Positions 34,354 to 45,241 of a stretch of 64,000 nt of DNA are shown here, piece after piece. The DNA lies in NCBI RefSeq assembly GCF_002775205.1, contig NC_036457.1, positions 4,263,650-4,327,649 of the forward strand, written 5' to 3'. The first letter of the stretch is position 1; every line of letters begins with the position of its first letter. Source of the stretch: Xiphophorus maculatus (Eukaryota; Chordata; Actinopteri; Cyprinodontiformes; Poeciliidae). The translations under genes were made by a program, and so were the position numbers. The notes under the pieces were generated by a model. The model was not told the DNA's origin and did not search any database. It saw only the letters and a program-made list of their open reading frames with translations.

Positions 34354-35273
34354 TTCGTGTTAAAAACTTCACTGTTCTGCTTTCTCCTACATCTCCCAGA
34401 ATGCACCTGGACATGTCCGTCCTCATAGCCCGATAAACCACAGAGGAAAACAAGCTAACTGTGGCGGAGAAGCGACTTCCTGTTTTCCGTGGCAGAGTGT
34501 TATCTGATTGGCTGAGAGCAGCGGGAAGAGGCCCCGCCCCCTCCTCCAGTTTCCTCCCAGTTAGACTTTTGACCCATTCCTCCCAGTATCACTCTGGTTC
34601 TGTGCGCTGGTTTGGTTCAGTTCCGAACAGGAGCGGCTCAGAAACACACTGAATGTATGGAAGCCCATTAGTGTCAAAAATACCAAGAGAATAAAAATTT
34701 TAGCAAAGAAAATAAACTTTTCATACTCTACTTTTTTTTAACTAGGAATTGTTTTGTTCAATTTGAGTCCCGTTTTTTTCCAACTCGCCTCATTAAAGCA
34801 GAATCTCATCTGAAGCTGATCGTTTCAGATGGAAGGTAAATTAAACTTTATCTCATAGTAAAGATGGATCTATTTCATTAATTACTAACCTTTCCAATGT
34901 GTATATTTTATTCAATTTAGATCCGTTCCACAAGTCAAACACACAAAATGCTGGAAAAATTAAAACAAATACAGAAATAGGTAATAAATATTTAAATGGA
35001 AAGAACATGAAGTGTAAATTAAAATGTGTGGAAGAAGATTTTTATACCTTCACTTTTTATTTATAGACGCAGCATTACTGAATTTTAAACAGCAGAATAT
35101 TTTTCTAAAACATATCTCCAAGGAATCCTATCAGAGCCTGTAGAAACTCATAAAATCATAATAATCAAATGTTTATTTACTTTGAGTGAAAAACCGTTTT
35201 ACACATTTAATGCGTCATGTTGGGTTCACGTCTTTCTGCCCACATACAGAACAGGAAATCAGATAAATAAGGT
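34354..35273. other. Non-coding stretch with a CpG-richer part
   Basis: 34430-34630 is GC-richer and has a GGCCCCGCCCCC Sp1-type box and a CTCCCAGAATGCA ZNF143-like half-site. It could be a promoter, possibly of a 5' exon of the mthfd1-like gene, but no transcript structure is visible. Confidence 0.3.
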
Positions 35274-35741
35274 TTATTTTAACGATGATGAAATGTGAGG
35301 TTCTTGTCCAGTGGATGGTGGTTTGGGTCGTTGGTTCTCTGAAGACAGTGGGACAGAGATGGTGCGTTCAAGGGGTATCGGACAAATGAACTTCAGAGGA
35401 AAAGATGGACTGATCTCACTCAGTGTGGAGATGCGTTTCCGCCTGGGGGGAACCGCTGTGGTTTGTCTGCAGGGGTCCTTGAGATGATCCGGGTTCCAGT
35501 GTGAGACCCAGATGGAGTTAATTGGCGGCAGATGGTTGAGGCTGCGGTGGAGGGCGGACAGAGAGGTGAGGAGCGATCCGACTGCCGTGAAACCAGGAAC
35601 CGTCAAAGATTCTTCAGCTGAGGCGGAGAAGGACTCAGTCAACCAGTGGGTAAAATCCACGGCGCCACGAGGAAACACCTGAGAGAGACGACAGGAAAAT
35701 ATCACTAGAAGTAATGTCAGAGGACCAAAACTGGCAAACAC
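35274..35741 (-). CDS. Unrecognised open frame, about 155 codons
   Basis: The minus strand is open from about 35741 to 35274 but has no ATG at its start. A likely acceptor (TCTCTCTCAG, about 35680) would leave an exon of about 135 codons beginning VFPRGAVDFTHWLTESFSAS and ending SSSLK before the stop. The product is proline- and serine-rich with no motif I know. It could be the last exon of a gene whose other exons I cannot find, or retroelement debris. The flanks carry no clear repeat. Confidence 0.25.
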   Translation of the reverse strand: MFASFGPLTLLLVIFSCRLSQVFPRGAVDFTHWLTESFSASAEESLTVPGFTAVGSLLTSLSALHRSLNHLPPINSIWVSHWNPDHLKDPCRQTTAVPPRRKRISTLSEISPSFPLKFICPIPLERTISVPLSSENQRPKPPSTGQEPHISSSLK

Positions 35742-36097
35742 TCAGGAATCAAAGTGCTGCCATCCTGCTCCTCATATACTGCTAGATGATGAGGTGATTG
35801 ATCACAGGTGCGCTGACTCAGTCAGCAGGCTCGCGCTCCAGGTAGTGCAGCCTCTAGGCTCCATCTAGTGGATGATGAGGGAAGCAGCAATCAAACAGAA
35901 AATCCCCACAAAGAGCAAAAACCCCAGTTCCCAATACAATGAGTAAAAATTTATTAAAAACAGAAACATAAATTTACCGACATTTGAAGTCGGGATTTTT
36001 GGATATAAGAGGAAAATGTGTTAAATGTCACGAATGGTTCCCCATATGCTGCATTTCATCAGAATTAATATTAACATTTTTCTCTATTCAGTTAAAC

Positions 36098-36165
36098 GTT
36101 TATGGATGGATGGATGGATGGATGGATGGATGGATGGATAGATAGATGGATGGATGGATGGATGG
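36098..36165. repeat. (GGAT)n microsatellite
   Basis: About sixteen GGAT-type units with two GATA variants. Confidence 0.9.
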
Positions 36166-36365
36166 ATCAATTTTCTTTATTCTATTTTAAATCTCTCTTT
36201 CTAAATCATTTTAATTTAATTTACAGATTTGGTTAATTGGTCTCAGCTTTATTTTTGTCCCTTCTGGTCTTCCATACAGCTGCTGACCCGCCCCCCGCTG
36301 CACAGACTGGAAACATCTGGAGCAGCTGCTGGTTTCTGAGTTCTGCTCTGAGACCAGGTGAGAAT

Positions 36366-36498
<133 letters not shown>

Positions 36499-37074
36499 GG
36501 GAACTTTTCAGCTGACGTGGCTGCAGCTGCAGCCTGATCTGCAGCAGGAACAGAACTTTTTCGGATCAGAACCTCTCAGTCTGTTCGATCTAAAGTTTTA
36601 CTCTCAGTTAGTTTCTGATCAGGCAGTAGAAGGCCAGCCCTGATCTGGTCCATCAGACGTTGTTTTGGACACTTTGACTCATTTTCTGCAGTTTCTTTCC
36701 AACGTCAGAAACCTGAGGCGAGTTTCTGCTGATCTGAACCGAGTTTGGTTCTGAACTTCTGGTCCGAACCGGTTCAGTCCAGCAGATCCGTTTCAGAGTT
36801 TCTTTACTTTATTGATCCAGGAAAAGTTTGACTTTATCTCAGAGTCTGAGTGCAGCTGCGAACATCTGCTGTAGATTTTCTCTGCTGGACTTTGGACTCG
36901 GCAGCTTCTGGTTTGATTATTAAAATGTTGAAATGTTGAAATATTTCCTGATTAAATATAAAAACAGGAGCAGCTCTACTGATAAACTTCAGCCTGAATC
37001 ATCCAGCAGCTCTGAGCTCAGACTTCAGTGATTCCAGGTGATTAATCGAGTTTCTCTCTCGGTTCCTTCCAGCC

Positions 37075-40000
37075 ATGTTGTCTCTGGCTTCCCGGTCGCT
37101 TCGCCTGCGCGTTGCTGGTTGCCGTCCCTTAGCAACGGTCATTTCCGGCAACAACACGTCCAAGTAAGTTATTGGAGCAACAACCGTAAATCAGGAAGAA
37201 AAGTTTTTTGTTTTTGAACCTGAACTGTTCCTCGGAAACCTGCAAAGCTTTCTTTATGCATCGCTGGAAAAGAACAAATCTGCAGACCAAATGTAAAATA
37301 TAAGTTTACTAAACTTTCTGCTTCCTTTGGATTAAAGTTTATTTCTGTGTTACAACATCGAGACGGAAAAAACATCAACAAACACATCAAATCAGCTGCA
37401 GGATCCAAGACAGAAAAATATTTTTAATGTAAACCTCAACTTTATACCCGTCGACTAGTCGAAAATGATTCACAGCAACTTTCAGGCTTTATAATCACCT
37501 CAGATATTTAGAGACCCGCTTAGACAGACAGTTATTATGCAGGGAAACACATTATCCAGGAACGAAAAGTTGCACAAAGTTCAGTTTGACTTTTTCTTCG
37601 AACACGAGTTAAATTACTAGTTGATCATATTTGTGCACATTAACATTATAAATTAAACTTATTATGAACGGATCAGCTGCTGCTTTATTCTCCCTGGAAG
37701 CTCCGCGGATTCATGCAGCGGCTCTGACTGCGGGATGAACAGACATAGACTCTGTCTGCAGGTGATCTGCGTTTCCAGATGTTGTCAGATTTATTTATTT
37801 TTTTAGAAACTTCAGGGTGACTCTGATTGGTTGGATGGATGAAAATAAACCGGACGCCATTAGTGTTTGTTTGTTTGTTTGTTTGTTTGTTTGTTTGTTT
37901 TAAAGAACTTGTTGCTTTGACAATAATCCGATATGAAAGTGGAAAATGAGCGGGAAAGGAACCAAAACGGTTCTGTACCGTGTTCTCTTCCCCCTGACTG
38001 TAGCGCCACCTGTAGGTCAGAGGCTGATCCTGGATGTGTGTGCAGGTTGGTGAGGGAGCGGCTGAAGAACGACGTGGAGAAGATGAGGAACCGGTTCTCT
38101 GGGTTCAGACCCGGTCTGGTGGTTCTGCAGGTGAGACATCTGAGTCCGATAACAGAACCGGTCCAGTCTGAACCAGCTGGGTTTACAGCAGCTGGTTCTG
38201 TTCTCAGACCCGGACCGGTTAGACCGACCAGAACCTGCAGCGGTTCAGTTAAAGATCAGCTGCAGGTTAATCACTTACGTGCGTGCGTGTGTGTGTGTGT
38301 GTGTGTGCGCGTGCGCGCGTGCGTGCGTGCGTGTGTGTGTGTTCCAGGTGGGAGACAGAGACGACTCGAACCTCTACATCAGAACCAAACTGAAAGCTGC
38401 AGCCGAGGTGAGAAGAAACGGTTCGGTTCGGAGAAACTAAACCCAAAATAAGCTTTAATTTACTGAAAAAAAGGGTTCTATCTTTATGGTTCTGCACAAA
38501 TTCTGACATTTTCATGGAAATTTGTTTAATTCAATAATATTTTGCCTGAAATGCTGCCCTCTTTGGGCGGAGCGGAGGTACTGCAGTCACAGCTGAGAGC
38601 CTGATCTCTGGTGTTTCACATGTTGCATTAAAAATATCCAGTAACGGAAAAAAGGTTGTTTTTTTAAAAAAAAAAGTTGCTCAATAAGTTGCTAGTCACT
38701 TAAAAAAAGTCACTAAGTTCTTTGCCTGTGACATTTTTAAATAAGAATAAGTTGCTAGCCTCGTTACTAGTGGCTTTTTTGTAAATAAAAAAATAAAAAT
38801 AGAAAATTCAGTAAATAAATAAACAATCATGTTTTCTGCTCTTGGGAATCATCAGTTTTCTTTATTTTTCCTAGATTCTATCGGTTGTGCTTCTGAGGCT
38901 CTTTCGTTGTGTTGAGACTCAACTTTAAGCTCCAGAGCAGAAAGTTTTTTTCTGTTAAAGCTCCTTGTTGTTTAGAGCAGAAAGTTTATGTTCCCACAAA
39001 ACGACTCAGAATAATCTCTGGTTCTTCAGATCTCAACAATTTAACCGATTAACTAAAACATTTGTTGACAATTTTTTGTATCAACTCAAAGTAGAATAAA
39101 TGAGAAAATGAAAAATATCAGATTTATGTCAGGACGATGTGTTTTTTATCATAATTTACGCTGAACTTTAATATTTATTTAAATTCTCCTGTTCGGCCAC
39201 TAGGGGGCACTCAGCTGCTATAAAATCATTCTGGTTGCCGTGGGAAACAGAAAGAGGAAGAAACAGAAATCTTGTCAGATCTCTGAAAACTTTTATGAAT
39301 ATTTCAGCTTTAAACATTTGACCTGAGAATCTTGTAAATGTTGAACTGGATGTTAATAAACACAGTTTCATTTTTTCCCTGCAGATCGGAATCGAAGCCA
39401 AACACATCCGGCTGCCGAGCTCGGCCACTCAGGAAGAGGTCAGAGGTCGCCTGTGTTGGTGACCCCAGCGGTGAGGAGGTGGTGACGACTTCCTGTCGCC
39501 CGCAGGTTCTGCAGAGCATCATGGCGGTCAACCAGAACCCGGCGGTCCACGGCGTGATCGTCCAGCTGCCTTTAGACTCCGCCCACAAGATGGACACCGA
39601 GCTCATCACCAACGCCGTTTCCCCCGACAAGGATGTGGACGGGTCGGTTCTGACCCGGTTCTGACCTCACTCATCTGCAGCTCCACTTTACCCTCTCCCA
39701 TTGACCCTGCCCTCCTTGTGATCCACCAATCACTCGGGGTTTCAGGTTAATTGGTTAACGAGCGTTAGCTAACCTCTGTTTCCTGTTCCTCCAGGCTGAG
39801 CTGCATCAACGCAGGAAAGTTGTCTCGAGGCGATCTGAGCGACTGCTTCATCCCCTGCACCCCCAACGGCTGCATGGAGCTCATCCGGCAGACAGGTGGC
39901 GCCACTCACACACTCAGTCAGGCTAATGAAGAAAAGAGACAAACTGACAACCTGACTGAACATAAAACGATGATTTCAAATGAAAATGTTTATTTATTAA

Positions 40001-41854
40001 GTAAAGAAACTCCAAACCAACTCTGAGGAAAAGTATTCACACCCTAAACCTGATAACTGGATGTTTCTTCCTTTGCACCAATTAGATATCATTAGCATGA
40101 TAGCCGCTAACGAGTCTTTAGCATCACAGTCTGACCCTCTCTGCTTTGCAGAATTGATTTAAATCAGACACATTGGACACATTTACCAGAATGAACAACA
40201 TGTTCAAAGCCTTTCTACATCTCAGTCAGATTTAATCTGGGCTTTGACTAGACCACTTCAAAACTCTGTTTTTGCAAGCAGTTCAGATTTAAACTCACAT
40301 GTTCTTGAACTTTACATCCCAGTCCACTGGCAGACCTTCTCCTTCTAGAGCTTCTGCTTTTCTTAAAATACACTATAATAATATAATAATAATAAAATCT
40401 TTGTTATTTATTCTCATTATATCTGATAAGAACGTTTGTTCTCCACTTCCTGTCTTTTAAAGAGACAGAATGGTCCAATGGCAGGACTTTATTTTGTCAT
40501 GTGACTTCAGGGAAGCCATGTTTAATCTCTTTCCTCCCGTGATGTCACTTCCTGTTCCAGGCGTGTCGGTGGCAGGTAAACACGCCGTTGTCATCGGTCG
40601 CAGTAAGATCGTCGGCGCTCCGATGCACGACCTGCTGCTGTGGCGTCACGCCACCGTGACCACCTGCCACTCCAGGACCCAAGACCTGCCTGAGCAGGTG
40701 AGTCACTGACTGACCGCTGACAGACCGCCGTCTGTCTGCGACCGGCTCTGACCCCGCCCCCGCCCCGCCCCGTGCAGGTGGGCCGGGCCGACATCCTGGT
40801 GGTGGGGGCGGGCCGAGCCGAGATGGTGAGGGGGGAGTGGCTGAAGGTCGGCGCCGTGGTGATCGACTGCGGGATCAATCACCTTCCAGGTTCAGTAGAT
40901 CCACTTCCTGTGCAGCTCTGCGGCATGAACACCAGCCTGACCTTTGACCTCTTCCAGATGAGAGCAAAGCCAGCGGTAAACGGGTGGTTGGTGACGTTCA
41001 CTACGCCTCAGCCAATCAGAGAGCAGGATTCATAACACCAGTTCCTGGAGGGGTGGGGCCGATGACGGTGGCCATGCTGATGGAGGTAAATATTACTAAT
41101 GTTGATCCTTTTTAATTTACCACATTTTAATTATCGTAATGAATAATTATCATAATAAAATACATCAAATTTGTCTAAAAACTCAGATATATCAATAAGA
41201 AAATTTTACTTTTGATTCAGTCAAATTTAATTGGTTAATCTTTTAACAGTAAGAGCCAAATTTTATATTATAAACCAGAATGTATGAAAAAATTACATTT
41301 AAATAAAATTTTCATAAAAATTAAATACAAAATGGATATTATAATACAATTATTTATATATACTATTACAAATACTAATTTAATTTATTATTTAACAAAT
41401 AAATTAGTCATATAGTTAAATGTATTATGTATCAATATTAATTAATTACTAATATCCAAATTATAACACATTTTTATTTATATATTAATATTTTCTTATG
41501 TTCTGATTAAATTAAAATTAAATTTTCAGTTAAATCAGTTCATTCTGACTCAGTCCAACAGATTTAAACAGATTTAAATTATAAATATTTATCATTTCTG
41601 CAGCTCGTCGTTTCATGGTTAAATAATATATACAGTATATATATATATATATATATTTACAGATAAATCTGTTTTATTTTGTGGCTCATCAAATATCTGA
41701 TGTCCAATCAGTATTTTTCTGTCTCCTGGTCTGTTTTTTAAATATTTTGTGAATTTTCTCATCATGTTTTTGTGAGTTTCTTCATGTCTGAACATTTCAG
41801 AACACGGTCCAAAGCGCTCAGCGGTTCCTCCTCAGGTCTCCGTCGCTCAGGTGA
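37075..41854 (+). CDS. mthfd1: MTHFD1-type methylene-THF dehydrogenase/cyclohydrolase, short form
   Basis: Ten coding exons: 37075-37163, 38046-38130, 38348-38407, 39385-39438, 39506-39642, 39795-39895, 40561-40697, 40778-40889, 40958-41085 and 41801-41854. Spliced, they give 318 codons in consistent phase. The product matches the N-terminal dehydrogenase/cyclohydrolase domain of trifunctional MTHFD1, which interconverts 5,10-methylene- and 10-formyl-tetrahydrofolate. Seen: [10 protein letters not shown] (catalytic Tyr and Lys), [40 protein letters not shown] (nucleotide binding), VVIDCGIN and [16 protein letters not shown]. The first exon encodes an Arg/Ser/Leu-rich, acid-free leader ([20 protein letters not shown]), as in mitochondrial targeting peptides. 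Cytosolic MTHFD1 lacks one. After [12 protein letters not shown] the frame stops (TGA 41852-41854). No formyl-THF synthetase exon is visible up to 64 kb. It is probably a teleost duplicate reduced to a bifunctional enzyme. Confidence 0.85.
37862..37900. repeat. (GTTT)n microsatellite in intron 1
   Basis: About nine GTTT units. A GT/GC-rich run in intron 2 (38279-38341) abuts the exon 3 acceptor. Confidence 0.9.
40030..40345 (-). mobile_element. Relic of the dispersed DNA-transposon-like family (copy 3)
   Basis: Lies in an mthfd1-like intron. It shows AAAAGTATTCACACCCTAAA at one end and CTTTGACTAGACCACTTCAA inside. Confidence 0.4.
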
Positions 41855-42262
41855 AAATCCGACAGGTAAATAAAATCCTTCATGCTCTGAATTTAGTTTT
41901 TATTTTCCTTAAAATATATTTTTGTTTAGTTTCTGCTCATCTGTTTGCCTGCAGCTCAAACCGAGATGAGAACCAGATTCAGACCAACGGATGTTTTATA
42001 ATAAATCATTTATTTTATTCCAGCCTGTTTGATGTTAAAGTTTTTCTGAAGCTCCAGCTGCAGATCTTTATCTTTTATTTTATTCTGAAACTTTCCAACC
42101 TGCAGCTAAAATATGTTCAGGGAGAAATGATGATCAAAATGTTTACAGTAAATAAAACAACAAAACCTCAGAGCTGAGATTCAGAAACCAACAGCTGATG
42201 TGGTTTTCTGGTGTAGATCTTAGTAGTCAGTATGTTACCTAACGACTAGTCAAACTCCTGAA
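41855..42262. other. Probable 3' flank of the mthfd1-like gene
   Basis: No further exon encoding a synthetase domain was seen. Possible cryptic donors sit just around the stop (41850, 41864), but nothing downstream supports their use. Confidence 0.4.
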
Positions 42263-42277
42263 ACCAGATTTCAGCTT

Positions 42278-42470
42278 CTTTTTTTTCTTCTATCCTCCAG
42301 GGGATCTTTTGTGGCTCTAGTGTCCTTTATATGACAGTAGGCTGACAGGAAGGAGGGAAGACATACGGCAAATATCGTCGGGTCCGGGAATCGAACCTGC
42401 AACGGCCGCTTCGAGGACTCAAGGCCTCCAGACATGGGTGGCTCCATCCCCTACGCCACCACGGCACGCC
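42278..42470 (-). mobile_element. tRNA-derived SINE with a 14-bp target duplication
   Basis: In minus orientation it starts GGCGTGCCGTGGTGGCGTAG (A-box region) and has a B box GGTTCGATTCC (42387-42397). A tRNA-unrelated body with CTGTCAGCCTACTGTCAT follows, then a T/C-rich tail on the plus strand. CCAGATTTCAGCTT flanks it at 42264-42277 and 42471-42484. The exact duplication indicates a recent insertion. Confidence 0.85.
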
Positions 42471-42484
42471 CCAGATTTCAGCTT

Positions 42485-42982
42485 TTGTTCTTTTTTACTT
42501 TTTAAACTTTCATCAGCTTAGTTTTATAATTTGGTTTATTTATCTTAAGATATTTTTCTGTTAAAAGTAAATTGTTCTCCTCTACAGTTGCCACGTGCTT
42601 TTTAAGATGCACCTAAATACGTTTTCTTAATGAAATCAAATACATTTAAAAGCAAAGATTGTTTAATAATCAGACAGAAAATGATCAGAAAGAGAAAATG
42701 GAAGATAACAGTCGTTATTATTAATGTGTTATATGAATTAAATTTCTCCTGTAATTCAGTTTCACTGTTTGAACCAGATGTGATTATAGATTCATTTCAA
42801 AAACAAAAACCTTCTATAATCCAAAGCAGAGCATTGATGTGATTTCATCACCAGACGTTCGTTCATCTGAAATGATTTAGTTTCTGTTTGTTTGAGGTTA
42901 TGATTCGTTCATAAACTCATAAAATCTGATCATTTCTTCTTCTTTGTTTCGGTTTACAGACAGAATTAAAGCGAGCTGAGGA
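42485..42982. other. Non-coding stretch
   Basis: AT-rich; nothing recognised. Confidence 0.4.
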
Positions 42983-43262
42983 ATGATTGATGACTGTCAC
43001 TAATCAATCAGGCTGATTGATCGGTGACTGTCACTGATCAATCAGGCTGATTGATCGGTGACTGTCACTAATCAATCAGGCTGATTGATCGGTGACTGTC
43101 ACTGATCAATCAGGCTGATTGATCGGTGACTGTCACTAATCAATCAGGCTGATTGATCGGTGACTGTCACTAATCAATCAGGCTGATTGATCGGTGACTG
43201 TCACTAATCAATCAGGCTGATTGATCGGTGACTGTCACTAATCAATCAGGCTGATTGATTGG
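42983..43262. repeat. 34-bp tandem repeat with internal palindrome, 8 units
   Basis: Eight units, spaced exactly 34 bp, each carry GACTGTCACT (from 42992) and ATCAATCAGGCTGATTGAT, a palindrome with a single central base. TGATTGAT (on both strands) is a PBX-HOX-type site and CTGTCA is a MEIS/TGIF-type half-site. Motif content is seen; binding is inference. Confidence 0.9.
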
Positions 43263-43599
43263 TCACTGTGACCTTCAGGGCTGCATATAAAGATTCACAT
43301 TAAAGATTCTGAAACATGAAACTCCTGAACGCTAAAAAGTTTTTAAATGTTTCAGTTTCATTCATCCAGACTGATGGAAACAGAATCTATATTTATATTT
43401 ATATATATATGGATTTATTTTATTTTCAAATGTTTTTAATTCATATTTCTGTTATTAACATTCTGCATAAATAAAATATTTCCCTTCTGTTAAACATTCC
43501 GGATTGTTTCATAAACTTCAAACATCTGAAGAAAAAAGTTAATCAAACATCAAATCTAAAAACCTTTTTCCACTGAAACTTTTCCCGGTTTTCTTGGAT

Positions 43600-43770
43600 C
43601 TTGTGTTTCGTGACTCTTTGTGCGGCAGAAACCAAACACACTGAAACACGGTGGTGGCAGCATCATGCTGCTCGGCGTCAGACGGCTGCAGCAGATTCTG
43701 CTTTAATGTTGAAGAAAGGAGGAAATATTAACAGGTGTGAATACTTTATACAGGAAGAACATCATCATGT
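43600..43770 (+). mobile_element. Relic of the dispersed DNA-transposon-like family (copy 4)
   Basis: CACGGTGGTGGCAGCATCAT is followed about 80 bases later by GTGTGAATACTTTATACAG. Confidence 0.45.
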
Positions 43771-45241
43771 TTTGGTGCGTTTCCATGGAGACCAGGTGGG
43801 TTTCTGCTGCGGGTCGGAGCCCGGACCCCGGGGCCGGTTCGGCTCATTAGAGCGCCTCCACTTGTCAACAGCAGGAAGTTTTCTTTAAATAAACCTCCGT
43901 AAGGAGCTGAGAGAGAAACTGGGCTCCTTGTTTCTGTCTGGGTGAAATAATCCGGGAAACCAGCTGAGAATCAGAACCGAAGAAAAACTCATCTGGATCC
44001 TGGTTTTATTCGTTTCCTGTCGGTTTTCCTCCGTCTGTCTGGAGTTTCTGCTGTTTCCACATCCAGCAACCAGAATGAGAGAAATGAGGAGCAAAGATCC
44101 TGTGAATCAGGTCAAAACTCAAATCATTTCCTCACTAAATCCAAACTCTGAGTCAGGAACACAAACTGAACCCTTTATTATCTTTTCATTTTTTAATAAT
44201 ATTAACAACTATTAATCATCTGACATATTTTGCCATCCAAAAAACAACTTTTATCATAATAATATGTTTGTGATTTAATATTTCTTTGTGTTTAGATCAT
44301 TTCTTCGTTGTTTGTTTATTTAAATCCTGCCTTAGTTCATCCTGTCATTATTTGATTTAATCCTTATTTGTGCTTTTAAATAAGTTCCTTAGATTAATTA
44401 AATAAATATTGTTATTGATAAATAACTATAAAATACACCATTAAATAAATAACTAAGTGTCCCCATGAAATAATATATTTCATTGGAAGCTTATTTTATT
44501 TATTTATACATATTTATTTATTTAGAAATTCTCCCACCTGTCATTTGAATAAGAACATAAAATAATAAAAAACATGAAATGTAAGCTAAAAAAAATAAAA
44601 GTTCCTGAAATATGTAAATAAAACAATATTAAATGAGTAAATAAACAATGAAATAAATAAACTGTGGTTGACAAAATAATGTCCGCATGAAACCTGAATT
44701 TTATATATATGAAGTTTTATTTATAATTTATTAATAATAGTTCTAGTTTATTTTTCATTATTTTGTCATTCTTCATTTCTTCGTTATAAAAAGCTCTGAT
44801 TTCATTATTCTGTCTCTTTCATTTCCTCTCGTCTCCATGTTCTTTTCCTGCTGCTCTTCGACCCAAAACTCCGTAAGTTTAAATATTTATTAAATTTTAT
44901 TCATTATGAAACTCCGTAATTCCTTCGCCGTACAATTTTAATCCACTAACCTTTACTAAATAGTAATATAAATGTTTAAAAGTAAAGTATAAATGACAAC
45001 ATAAGATTATCAGAACAGGAAGTGCTTTTATTTTGATATTTCCATCAGGAAGTGTCGCTGAAACTAGCTAGCTTAGCAGAGCTCGGTTATGATGGTTCAG
45101 TTCTGCTGAGGCTGCAGCTCGTTTGAACAGGTTGTTTTGAGTATTCAGACTCGTACAGGTGTTTGTTTCAGTAGCGCTAATGCTAACGCTAAGCTAGGTG
45201 TTTTCTAGCGCTACTCTGAACGTTCCTGCCGTCTCTGACCG
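43771..45241. other. Non-coding stretch between mthfd1-like and akap5
   Basis: GC-moderate to 44100, then very AT-rich. It likely contains the 3' untranslated region of akap5 near 45000-45241. Confidence 0.4.

Noticed and set aside
42387-42459. Functional tRNA gene (A and B boxes)
   Set aside because: The sequence continues into a SINE body with tail and target duplication, and does not fold as a full tRNA.
42983-43262. CRISPR-like array (regular 34-bp period)
   Set aside because: Units are contiguous near-identical repeats without unique spacers, in a vertebrate genome; this is a minisatellite.
41855-45241. Search for formyl-THF synthetase exons of MTHFD1
   Set aside because: No frame with synthetase motifs such as the GEGKSTT loop was found, supporting a genuine short gene.
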